Shown here: positions 1 through 7,955 of the stretch, piece by piece
Layout of the letters: every line of letters starts with the position of its first letter
Position numbering within the stretch: position 1 is the stretch's first letter
Assembly (NCBI GenBank): GCA_026397915.1
Contig: JAPLTX010000059.1
Location: forward strand, 124,001-188,000
Reading direction: 5' to 3'
Length of the DNA stretch: 64,000 bases
DNA from: Verrucomicrobiota bacterium
GTDB lineage: Bacteria; Verrucomicrobiota; Verrucomicrobiia; CAIQCK01
Made by a program: the position numbers and the translations under genes
The notes under the pieces: model-generated
Database searches by the model: none
The model's input: the letters and a program-made list of their open reading frames with translations, nothing else
What the model was told of the DNA's origin: nothing

Positions 1-1835
1 TTCATTTCCTCGTTGAACTTGTCCATCTCCATTACCCCCATCGTCACCGAACTCTGCATCTCCTTCACCATCGCCTCGATGTCCAGCGTCGCCACCGCCG
101 TCTGGTCTGCCAGTCGCCGTATCTCCCGCGCCACCACCGCAAAACCCAGCCCGTATTCCCCGGCCTTCTCTGCCTCGATCGCCGCGTTCAGCGACAGCAG
201 GTTCGTCTGGTCCGCCACCTTCGTGATCGTCGTCACCACGCTGTTGATGTTCCCGGCTTTCTCGCTGATCACCGATAACTTCGAGGTGATGGACGTCGTC
301 GCCTCGGCCAACTGCTTCATCGTGCCCTCCATGTTTCCCATCCCCATCCGCCCACTGTCGGCCAATTGCTTGGCCCCCTCCGCTGTGCCCTTGACCCCTT
401 CCATCGTCCTGGCCAATTCCTGCGCCGTCGCGGAGATTTCCTTCACAGCCGTCACGACTCGCGCTGTTGACACCTCGAACTCCCCGGCTGTCGCCTCCTG
501 TTGATTCGACGTGGCCGCAATCTCGACCGAGGCGGACACCAACTGCGCGCACGACTTTTGCACCTGTTCCAGGAGCGAGGCGAGGTTTGATGTCATGGTG
601 GAGATGGCGTTCAGCAACTGCCCGCTTTCATCATGACACAAGACGGCATCCGCCGAAGACTGCGACGCCGTCTTCCGGCTCATCGCCGCCAGATCCTTCT
701 CAATAGCGGGGATGGCCTGTTTCGCATCGGCGATATCGCCTTGGGCGATCCACTCGGCGACTTGAACCGCGCGGCTAATGGGCTTGGCAATGGCACTCGC
801 AATCGCCCGGAGGCCAAGCAACACACCCGCGGCGAACAGTGCGCCGAGGGCGATTTGCCTCCACATCATGGCCGAGGCCTTCGCGACGACCTCCCTTTCC
901 GGGACTTGGATGATCACGGACCAAGGCGTGTCGGTCTGACCGAGTTTAATGGGCGCAAAGGCCGTCACCATTCCACCGACCGTGTTGGCTGCTTCCTGCG
1001 CTCCCTGCATGATCTTCAGGTATTCATCCGATGCATCCCCAAACGCCGTCTTCAAAGGCTTCCCGATGATCCCGGGATTCCCGCTGGCAGCCGCGACCAA
1101 CCCCTTGTGGCTGACGATGAGAATCCTGCCGGTCTTGTGAAAGATGTCTCCCTTGTCCACCAGGCTCTGCAGAAAATCCAACGACAGGTCAACTCCCGCC
1201 AGCCCATAGTGCGTGTTGCCGGCCATAATCGGCGCGACCAGTGAGGTCATGAGTGTAGGCTTACCTTGCACGGGATAGATGTAAGGCTCGATGATGCACT
1301 CCCGCTTCGTCTCGCGGGGCAGGAGATAGTAATCTCCCTTGCGCGCCCCTGTTTGGTCTCGCGTTGCGTCCTCATAGCCCACCAAGGGTTCTACCACGAT
1401 CTTGCTTTCTGTGTTTCGGCACCAGTACGGAATATACCGGCCGGTGGAGTCGGAACCGGGACCATTCACAAATTTCGCGTCCTGTCCGTCGAAGGCGTTG
1501 GGCTCCCAGGCAGTGTAAACGCCCACAAAGTTCGCGTTCCTCTCCAGCGTCGTTCTCAGCATGGAATCCACGGTCTCACGCGTCATGCTTGCGCGAGCCG
1601 ACCTGATGGTGGAGAGCGCGTTCGCCAGCGTTCGGGCCGTATCAAGGGCACCGCTGATCACAACGGCGATCTCATCGGCATTCTCCTTAGCCATGCTAAA
1701 GACGCTCTGCTTTGCGCTGTCGAGAGCAATGGTGCGGGTGGTCATGGACGTATAGGCCACGACGATGCCCAGCGTGCCGAACATGCAGAGACCAGCCCAC
1801 AAGAGAATCTTGTTTCTGATGGATCTGCGACGCAT
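1..1835 (-). CDS. Methyl-accepting chemotaxis protein, double-Cache sensor (3' end beyond window)
   Basis: The start ATG at 1835 follows a strong GAGGAGG ribosome site about 7 nt upstream. The reading frame stays open to base 1, so about 611 residues are visible and the C-terminus lies outside the window. The order is: a transmembrane segment near residues 10-31; a large extracytoplasmic domain with dCache-like features (FVGVYTAWEPN, then YIYPVQGKP and a PI.. strand); a second transmembrane segment near 320-345; a HAMP-like linker; and a signalling domain with the conserved tip EAEKAGEYGLGFAVVARE. It lies 21 nt downstream of the next chemoreceptor gene, so the two are probably cotranscribed. 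The ligand is unknown; dCache domains commonly bind small metabolites. The signalling half is nearly identical to that of the neighbouring receptor, while the sensor halves differ. Confidence 0.9.
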   Translation of the reverse strand, partial: MRRRSIRNKILLWAGLCMFGTLGIVVAYTSMTTRTIALDSAKQSVFSMAKENADEIAVVISGALDTARTLANALSTIRSARASMTRETVDSMLRTTLERNANFVGVYTAWEPNAFDGQDAKFVNGPGSDSTGRYIPYWCRNTESKIVVEPLVGYEDATRDQTGARKGDYYLLPRETKRECIIEPYIYPVQGKPTLMTSLVAPIMAGNTHYGLAGVDLSLDFLQSLVDKGDIFHKTGRILIVSHKGLVAAASGNPGIIGKPLKTAFGDASDEYLKIMQGAQEAANTVGGMVTAFAPIKLGQTDTPWSVIIQVPEREVVAKASAMMWRQIALGALFAAGVLLGLRAIASAIAKPISRAVQVAEWIAQGDIADAKQAIPAIEKDLAAMSRKTASQSSADAVLCHDESGQLLNAISTMTSNLASLLEQVQKSCAQLVSASVEIAATSNQQEATAGEFEVSTARVVTAVKEISATAQELARTMEGVKGTAEGAKQLADSGRMGMGNMEGTMKQLAEATTSITSKLSVISEKAGNINSVVTTITKVADQTNLLSLNAAIEAEKAGEYGLGFAVVAREIRRLADQTAVATLDIEAMVKEMQSSVTMGVMEMDKFNEEM

Positions 1836-1856
1836 AAGCTTCCTCCTCTGTTCGAC

Positions 1857-4079
1857 CTAGACCTTGAATCGCGACGTCTCTGTTTGCAGCGCCCGTGCGG
1901 CCTCGCGCAACTGCTCCGTGGCCTCGTTCGATTGCTTCACTGATTCGGTCGTTTGCTTTGCTCCCTCGCTCAAATGCACCATCGCTTCACTAATTTGCTC
2001 GGCTCCCTGTGACTGTGCCTTCATCCCCTCATTCACCTTTTCAAATTGCCCCGTCACCTCTTTCACCCTCTCGATGATCTGGCCCATCTGTCCGCTGATC
2101 TCCCCTACTGTCCTCACTCCCCGCTTCACCTCCTCGCTGAACTTGTCCATCTCCATCACTCCCACTGTCACCGAACTCTGCATCTCCTTCACCATTGCTT
2201 CGATGTCCAGTGTGGCCACCGCCGTCTGATCCGCCAGCCGTCGTATCTCTCGCGCCACCACCGCAAACCCCAGCCCATATTCCCCGGCTTTCTCCGCTTC
2301 GATCGCCGCGTTCAGCGACAACAGGTTCGTTTGATCCGCCACCTTCGTGATCGTCGTTACCACGCTGTTAATGTTCCCAGCTTTCTCGCTGATCACCGAG
2401 AGCTTCGATGAGATAGATGTCGTTGCTTCAGCCAACTGCTTCATTGTTCCCTCCATATTCCCCAACCCCGCCCGTCCGCTATCAGCCAGTTGCCCAGTCC
2501 CTTCCGCCACTCCCCTAACTCCCTCCATTGTCTTGGCCAGTTCCTGTGCCGTCGCTGATATCTCCTTCACCGCCGTCACGATCCGAGCCGTCAGTGCCTC
2601 GAATTCCCCAACTGTCGCCTCCTGCTCCTTCGATGTGGCCGCAATCTCTGTCGAAGCAGAAACCAACTGCACGCATGATTTCTGAACCTGTCCCACCAGC
2701 GAGGCTAGATGCGACGTCATCGCGGTAATGGCCACCGACAACATTGTCGTCTCATCGCCCGCAAGCCGGCCTCCCTGCGGTCCCGCCATCTCCATCTGCG
2801 ATGCCCCCATGGTCGCCACCTTCCGCTTTGCCTCAGCCAAGTCCCCTCGCGCAATCATTTGGGCCACATCAGCTATCTTCCGGATGGGCTTGGCGACTGC
2901 GCCTCCCAGGAAGAGGGCAAGGATGACCACAGCGACCATGAAGAGGCCGCCGGTGATCGTGGTGTTGGTGATCAGCTTGTCAATCGCGCTCTCAATATTT
3001 TGGCAAATCCCATGATACTCGTCATCGCAAACCCCCGCATTGATGACCCAGTCCCAAGGCTCGTAATAGACCAAGGCAGCGCGTTTTATCCTCGGCACCA
3101 CCTCTCCCTTGTTCTGCCATGGATACTGGTCAAAGAAGACCGTTCCTGACGGGGTCGTCAAAGCTTTGTCCACGACATCCTTGATAATGGCCCGGCCGTT
3201 CGCATCCCGTGTATCGAGGATATTCTCTCCGTTTCGTTCACCACCTTTGGAGATGATATAGCACCCTCGCTGTTCTCCCTTGGCCCCGACGACGCACACA
3301 TAGCCCGTCTTGCCTACGACGATAGACTGAATGGCGTCACGGAGTTCCTTGAGCACATCGTTCATGTCCGAGCCTACATAAACCATGCCGATGATTTCCT
3401 TCTTGTCAGCCCCCTTCCAAATCGGCTCGTAAACGGTTTCCTGGAACTTGCCAACAACCTGCGCCATGGCGGAATACCTGTCTCCCTTCAGCACCTTCGC
3501 CAGAACCGGATTGTCCGTGCCGTCCGACATCTTGGATGGAATGTAAGTCCCGATGGCCCGTTTGCCCTCATCATTATGCACGGTGGTGCAGACTCGGATC
3601 ATGTCCCCGTCGGCATTCATGCGCTGGAAGATGGTGCAATACTTCTGAGTGTGTTTCGTAACCACATCTACTACGGGCGACTCGACGCCTAATTCGGCGT
3701 TCTGCCCCAACCACACCTCTCCCACCATCATCTTCGGAAGCGAAACGTTTGTTATCTTCTGCGTGAACTGATTGCGAGCCTTCCACGCCACCGATTCCTT
3801 ACTGAGGGTAATGCCACCAGAACGACTGATCTCTTCTTTCGCCACGTTCAGCGTCGCCAGAAGGTGCCGGGCGGTTCCATCTCGGACTATCTTGCACATC
3901 AAGTAGACCTGTTTGGCTGTCTGCTCGACTTCGCCTTGGGCGAATGTGTTCATGTGACTCAGAACCCGCTCCTGTAGCGGTCGCTTCTCAATAATTGTGA
4001 GCGTGACAGTCGCCACCAGAGGCACCAAGGCCGCCAGCACAGCTAATCCAACCACCTTGTTTCTCAGCGAGAGCTTCAT
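1857..4079 (-). CDS. Methyl-accepting chemotaxis protein, Cache_3-Cache_2-type sensor
   Basis: This is a 740-residue chemoreceptor. TM1 is at about residues 8-30. The periplasmic Cache region (about 35-360) resembles the Cache_3/Cache_2 fusion type, with repeated GMVYVG/INAGV-like strands. TM2 is at about 374-395, HAMP at about 396-450, and the signalling coiled coil at about 455-740 with its hairpin tip near 590-615 (NLLSLNAAIEAEKAGEYG). It should sense a small extracellular molecule and signal through CheA/CheW, none of which lie in the window. The ribosome site GAAGGAG sits about 7 nt before the ATG. It is the upstream partner of the truncated receptor at 1-1835, and a plausible promoter lies at 4117-4145. 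Confidence 0.93.
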   Translation of the reverse strand: MKLSLRNKVVGLAVLAALVPLVATVTLTIIEKRPLQERVLSHMNTFAQGEVEQTAKQVYLMCKIVRDGTARHLLATLNVAKEEISRSGGITLSKESVAWKARNQFTQKITNVSLPKMMVGEVWLGQNAELGVESPVVDVVTKHTQKYCTIFQRMNADGDMIRVCTTVHNDEGKRAIGTYIPSKMSDGTDNPVLAKVLKGDRYSAMAQVVGKFQETVYEPIWKGADKKEIIGMVYVGSDMNDVLKELRDAIQSIVVGKTGYVCVVGAKGEQRGCYIISKGGERNGENILDTRDANGRAIIKDVVDKALTTPSGTVFFDQYPWQNKGEVVPRIKRAALVYYEPWDWVINAGVCDDEYHGICQNIESAIDKLITNTTITGGLFMVAVVILALFLGGAVAKPIRKIADVAQMIARGDLAEAKRKVATMGASQMEMAGPQGGRLAGDETTMLSVAITAMTSHLASLVGQVQKSCVQLVSASTEIAATSKEQEATVGEFEALTARIVTAVKEISATAQELAKTMEGVRGVAEGTGQLADSGRAGLGNMEGTMKQLAEATTSISSKLSVISEKAGNINSVVTTITKVADQTNLLSLNAAIEAEKAGEYGLGFAVVAREIRRLADQTAVATLDIEAMVKEMQSSVTVGVMEMDKFSEEVKRGVRTVGEISGQMGQIIERVKEVTGQFEKVNEGMKAQSQGAEQISEAMVHLSEGAKQTTESVKQSNEATEQLREAARALQTETSRFKV

Positions 4080-4116
4080 GGTTTTCTCCTTCAGGTTCTA
4101 CGGTGTAGGTATAAGG

Positions 4117-4145
4117 ATTGTAATATGCAGGTCAGAGTCTTTGAA
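4117..4145 (-). promoter_or_regulatory. Candidate sigma-70 promoter for the chemoreceptor pair
   Basis: On the minus strand, TTCAAA (4140-4145) and TACAAT (4117-4122) are separated by exactly 17 bp. They match the TTGACA/TATAAT consensus at 4 and 5 of 6 positions. The predicted transcript would start near 4110, about 30 nt before the ATG at 4079, and would include the GAAGGAG ribosome site. Confidence 0.5.
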
Positions 4146-4383
4146 AGAAGAAACCGGCACCAAAGGCACATTCAACAATATTACTACGAAGTCCTCGTTG
4201 TTGACTGTGGGAAGTCTTGAGTTGTGGCGGACAATGGCAATGCACGGAAGAATCGGCAGTGACATGCCCATCAGATTGACTGACGGAATAAGGGAGGGGA
4301 CGTTCCTGTTATCAGCGGCGAGAGAACGAGGCACTATCCGATTCTATAGACCCTAACATTTTGCAGGCTGCGTTCGACACCAC
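4146..4383. other. Intergenic, no gene seen
   Basis: This is the remainder of the 304-bp gap between the chemoreceptor start and the end of the ThDP-enzyme gene. A 78-codon open frame on the minus strand (4098-4334) overlaps the candidate promoter, has no recognisable domain and no convincing ribosome site, and is not called. No strong terminator hairpin with a T-run was found by eye. Confidence 0.5.
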
Positions 4384-6105
4384 TCAGTCCAAATGCTGGA
4401 GGAACCGCTTCGCGCCCTCTACGAAGGGCGAAAGCGGCGGCACTTCATTCGGATCTATGATGCAGTCAATAACGGTTGTCTTGCCTGAAGCGATCGCCTC
4501 TGGCAGGAGCCGCTTCAGTTCGCCAGGCTTTTCCACAATGTGCCCCACAGCGCCCAAGCCTTCCGCCACTTTCGCAGCGTTGATCTTGCGGAACCGGGTA
4601 GCAACGGTGTTCTGGCCCAGGCTGAAGGTCTGGAGATCATGAACCAAGCCGAGTTTCTGGTTGTTCAGAATGATGAAAACGACGGGGATGTCGTTGTGGA
4701 CCGCCGTGGCAATCTCCATGCCGTTCATGAGGAAGCAGCCATCGCCAGCGAGGCAAACCACGGGCCGCCGACCGGCCGCCAGTTTGCCCCCCACTGCCGC
4801 CGAAATACCGTAACCCATGGAGAGCATGCCGAACGGCGTGATGACCGAGCCGGGCCGTCGGAATTTCATGTAGTGAACCACCCAGTTGATCGAATTACCC
4901 ACGTCCACAAAGAGAATCGCATCGTCGGGCAGCGTCTCCTGCAGTTCCCGAATAATGCGTTGAGGTTTAAGCGGCACACTGTCGGAATCCATTTTAGCCG
5001 GATCAAGACATGTGCCCACTTTGGCTCGAAGTTCCGCCACAGCTTTCACTCGATCCTCCCATTGCATCTGATTCGTGGTGAGATGGCGCAGCACGCGGAA
5101 AGCAATTTCATTGATGATAGTGCGGGCGTCGCCTACCAGCGGGATTTGCGTGGGGTAGTTCTTGCCCATCTCAGCCGGATCAATGTTGATGTGGATGAGG
5201 CACTTCGATGGCGCAAGACGCGGATCCCACGACATGGTGGTCATCTGATTCAGACTCGCCCCCACGACGAGGAGCACGTCCGTTTCGCCAGATTTGAGGT
5301 AGCTTTCCGCCAGCGGCGAGCCGCACAAACCCAGCACGCCCAACGCAAGCGGGTGGTCCTCGGGAAATGCGCCTTTGGCCTTGGGCGTGGTAGCCACGGG
5401 CAGGTTCAGCATCTCTGCGAGTTCCTTGATGTCATCGCAGGCACCGGAGGAAACGGCCCCGGAACCAACCAACATGGCAGGGTGTCGGGCCTGAACTAGC
5501 TGTTCGGCGGCATCAATCACCAGCCGCCGGTCGAAATACTCCACCGGCACACGGAAGGCAGACGTGGCCACGGCATCAAATTCGACCTCCGCAGTTTGAA
5601 TGTCCTTGGGCAGGCTGAGATGGACCGGTCCCTTCTTGCCGGTCATGGCTGTGCGCAGCGCGGCCTGCAAATCCTCGATCGCCTTGTGCTTGGAAATGAT
5701 CATGCTCGAGTGCTTGGTGATCGGTTCGAACATCTTGACCGAATCAACGCCTTCTTTGGACGAATCCTGAAAGGCACCTTTGCCATACACGGAAGTTTCG
5801 ACCTGGCCGGTGATGACAAGGATCGGCACGTTGTCCATGTAGGCGTTGGCCACGCCAGTCATGAGGTTGGTGGCGCCGGGACCAGAGGTGGCAAAGCAGG
5901 CGCCAAACCCGCCTTTGACGCGCGCGTAGCCGTCCGCCATGAAAGCCGCGCCCTCCTCGTGCTTGGCCAAGATGGGCTTGACCGCCTTGTTGCGGTTTGT
6001 AGCGGCCAGCAGCGGCACAATAGTGGTGCCTGGAACCCCGAACAGGTATTCCACACCTTCAGCCTCCAGAAACTTTAGGACGACGTCGGCGACTTTAGTT
6101 TTCAT
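4384..6105 (-). CDS. Thiamine-diphosphate-dependent enzyme, acetolactate-synthase family
   Basis: The 573-residue protein has the three-domain ThDP fold: an N-terminal Pyr domain (about 1-170), a central domain (about 190-325) and a C-terminal PP domain (about 375-545). The catalytic glutamate is E50, within AKHEEGAAFMADGYAR. The cofactor motif begins with GDG at 454-456 and ends with NN at 481-482, the usual spacing. The family includes acetolactate synthase, glyoxylate carboligase and sulfoacetaldehyde acetyltransferase, and sequence alone does not fix the substrate. No regulatory IlvN-type subunit lies next to it, which weakens a purely biosynthetic IlvB role. It lies 20 nt downstream of a STAS gene and is likely cotranscribed with it, an unusual pairing. 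Confidence 0.88.
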   Translation of the reverse strand: MKTKVADVVLKFLEAEGVEYLFGVPGTTIVPLLAATNRNKAVKPILAKHEEGAAFMADGYARVKGGFGACFATSGPGATNLMTGVANAYMDNVPILVITGQVETSVYGKGAFQDSSKEGVDSVKMFEPITKHSSMIISKHKAIEDLQAALRTAMTGKKGPVHLSLPKDIQTAEVEFDAVATSAFRVPVEYFDRRLVIDAAEQLVQARHPAMLVGSGAVSSGACDDIKELAEMLNLPVATTPKAKGAFPEDHPLALGVLGLCGSPLAESYLKSGETDVLLVVGASLNQMTTMSWDPRLAPSKCLIHINIDPAEMGKNYPTQIPLVGDARTIINEIAFRVLRHLTTNQMQWEDRVKAVAELRAKVGTCLDPAKMDSDSVPLKPQRIIRELQETLPDDAILFVDVGNSINWVVHYMKFRRPGSVITPFGMLSMGYGISAAVGGKLAAGRRPVVCLAGDGCFLMNGMEIATAVHNDIPVVFIILNNQKLGLVHDLQTFSLGQNTVATRFRKINAAKVAEGLGAVGHIVEKPGELKRLLPEAIASGKTTVIDCIIDPNEVPPLSPFVEGAKRFLQHLD

Positions 6106-6125
6106 AGGGCGGGCAAGGTCAGGGG

Positions 6126-6458
6126 TTAGGCTGCATTCCGCGCGGCTTCTTCGATGGATTCAAACACAGGGATGATGTTGGTAAATCCAGAAGTCTCCAA
6201 CACTTCATAGACGTATCCAGTCCGGGCACATACAATCAGCAATTGGCCCCCGGCCTTCTTAAGCGCCTTGGTAACAAGCAACAACACGCGCAGTCCGGCG
6301 CTGGAGACATACTTGGTCGCTGCGCAGTCGCAAATGACGTTGCGCGCTCCGCTGGCTACGACTCCCTGCAGGACAGCCTCGACATCTCGAGATGTAAGGG
6401 AGTCAATTCGTTCGATCAGCTTGACGACAGTGGCGTTGGGAAGGTTTTGTGTTTCCAT
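6126..6458 (-). CDS. STAS-domain anti-sigma-factor antagonist-like protein
   Basis: This 110-residue single-domain protein has the SpoIIAA/RsbV fold. The conserved phosphoacceptor region YVSSAGLR places Ser52/Ser53 where partner-switch kinases act. The start is taken at ATG 6458 because GAGG sits about 8 nt upstream; an in-frame GTG three codons earlier is embedded in that ribosome site. In known systems such proteins release a sigma factor or effector when unphosphorylated by binding an RsbW-type kinase, and an RsbW-like gene lies 209 bp upstream in the same orientation. The downstream ThDP enzyme suggests cotranscription. No sigma factor or PP2C phosphatase is adjacent, so the actual target is unknown. 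Confidence 0.88.
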   Translation of the reverse strand: METQNLPNATVVKLIERIDSLTSRDVEAVLQGVVASGARNVICDCAATKYVSSAGLRVLLLVTKALKKAGGQLLIVCARTGYVYEVLETSGFTNIIPVFESIEEAARNAA

Positions 6459-6667
6459 GATTCTCACCTCGATCAGTTCGCGACGAAAAGGATGCGGACA
6501 ACACTAGAATCGCTTTACAGCAAACGTGCGCTACTCACCACACAACCCGAAATCATGCAAGGAAAATCTCAATTCATCATGGGTTCCGGTAGATGCCGAA
6601 CACGCTGTTTTCAAGGTGCCAAGCGCGCTCGCACGAGCAGCGGCTGGCTCTCCGAACTCAACACGCC

Positions 6668-7093
6668 TCAATATCGAATCACAACCGTAAGCCTGTTGCG
6701 ACAATCGCGGCGTTCGTAACGCACCTCCTCGGCAAACTTGCGGACCAGATGGATCCCGAGGCCGCCGACAGCGCGCTGTTCTAGAGGCAGATGGATATCA
6801 GGCTCGGATGCCAGAAGAGGGTTAAACTCATGCCCATCATCCTCGATAATCAGGAGAAGATGGTCGGTCAGAATTTCCGCGCGCAGGAGAATCTCGTGGA
6901 CGGCCGAGTCGTCGTAGCCATATTTGAGGATGTTGGTAGTCAATTCCTCGATGGCCAGATTGGCGGCATAGGTAACTTTGTCACTGACGCCGTTTTGACG
7001 GAGAAACTGAACTGTCTGCTCCATTGCAGAAATCAGATCGGCCAGACGATTCTGGAAACGCGTCTCAAATACGTTGGCCGGCTCTGTGTTCAT
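6668..7093 (-). CDS. RsbW-like anti-sigma factor / serine kinase (HATPase_c)
   Basis: This 141-residue GHKL ATPase-type protein has an N-box with E50 and N55 (IEELTTNILKYG), a G1 motif at 85-87 (EDDGHEF) and a glycine-rich G2 segment GGLGIHLVRKF at 110-120. These features match the RsbW/SpoIIAB group, which phosphorylates STAS antagonists and sequesters sigma factors. The ATG at 7093 is preferred over an adjacent upstream TTG. It precedes the STAS gene at 6126-6458 in the same direction with a gap of about 210 bp, so the two probably form one switch. The missing partners are a sigma factor and a SpoIIE/RsbU-type phosphatase. Confidence 0.88.
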   Translation of the reverse strand: MNTEPANVFETRFQNRLADLISAMEQTVQFLRQNGVSDKVTYAANLAIEELTTNILKYGYDDSAVHEILLRAEILTDHLLLIIEDDGHEFNPLLASEPDIHLPLEQRAVGGLGIHLVRKFAEEVRYERRDCRNRLTVVIRY

Positions 7094-7391
7094 CAAAGCA
7101 AGGACCTGTCATGTAGTTCAACCGCCAAGCACCGCCAGACGACACCGCGAACAAATCGCATTTGCGGCCCGTTTAAGGGGCAGTCAGTGTGCAATTCAAT
7201 TAATGCGACGACTGTATGGAGCCAAGGATGAAACGACAACCGAAAAAGGCGCGCTTGAATCTGTTGCTTCGCGCGCTTGTCGTCGCTTTTCAGGAACCAG
7301 TTTTTTCTATCCAAGATTCGGCGCCCTACCTATAGTGCCACACGCGCGAGCTAGATGGAGTGCTACTCCGGCAAAGGAGAATGACCGATTG
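7094..7391. other. Divergent intergenic region
   Basis: These 298 bp separate the RsbW-like gene (minus) from the SnoaL-like gene (plus), so promoters for both directions should lie here. I found no clear -35/-10 pair and no convincing inverted repeat by eye. An in-frame extension of the plus-strand gene back to 7074 exists, but it would overlap the minus-strand gene and does not resemble the SnoaL fold. Confidence 0.4.
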
Positions 7392-7835
7392 ATGAGAGCA
7401 TGTGCAACGAAGTCAGTAGCGAGAGAGATCGAGAAGTGGCTTCAGCAATTCGCAAAGGCATACTCGCGCAAAAACCCTGATGCAATTATGGCTCTGATGT
7501 ATTCTGCCAAACCGCTCCTAGTGCTGGGCTCCGGGCCGGACGAAAAACGCTTCACGGCCAGCCAGTTCAGGAAAGGTATCCGCCGCGATTTTTCGCAGGT
7601 TGACAAGCTCTCGATGAGTTTCGACTGGATCAAAACCGACGCGCAAGGAGACGTGGCATGGTTCGCGTCCGAGGTCACCCTCGCGGTAACCGTTGGCAAA
7701 CAAAGGAGCGTTTTTCCGTATCGTTTCACGGGCGTGTTGGTGAAAAAGCAGTCGCAATGGCGGTTGCGCATGGGCCAGATGGGTTTGGTTGCTGCGTGCC
7801 AAAACGCCGGTGAATCCTGGCCTTCCAAACAATGA
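7392..7835 (+). CDS. SnoaL-like / NTF2-fold small protein
   Basis: The 147-residue protein resembles the SnoaL_3/DUF4440 group of NTF2-fold proteins. It has an N-terminal helix (IEKWLQQFAKAYSRKNPDAIMALM), then alternating strands with the typical GDVAWFASEVTL and YRFTGVLVKKQSQWRLRMGQMG segments near the C-terminus. Such domains often act as small ligand-binding or stress-related modules, and a catalytic role is not evident. The start at 7392 is preferred because AAAGGAG lies about 14 nt upstream and the domain begins right after it. It precedes the ABC-transporter operon by 120 bp in the same direction. Whether it belongs to that operon is unclear. Confidence 0.7.
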   Translation: MRACATKSVAREIEKWLQQFAKAYSRKNPDAIMALMYSAKPLLVLGSGPDEKRFTASQFRKGIRRDFSQVDKLSMSFDWIKTDAQGDVAWFASEVTLAVTVGKQRSVFPYRFTGVLVKKQSQWRLRMGQMGLVAACQNAGESWPSKQ

Positions 7836-7955
7836 TCCGAAGCAAAGCAAATCACATCGGGCTTGCGTTCCACATCATGCACATGGAAGGAGGCAATTCG
7901 GCCGTCGCCTTGTCGCCTGCTGCGAAGATAACTTTTACCCGGACCTGACCGAATC

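Noticed and set aside
4098..4334. 78-codon open frame upstream of the chemoreceptors
   Set aside because: It has no domain or ribosome site and overlaps the best promoter candidate for the receptor pair.
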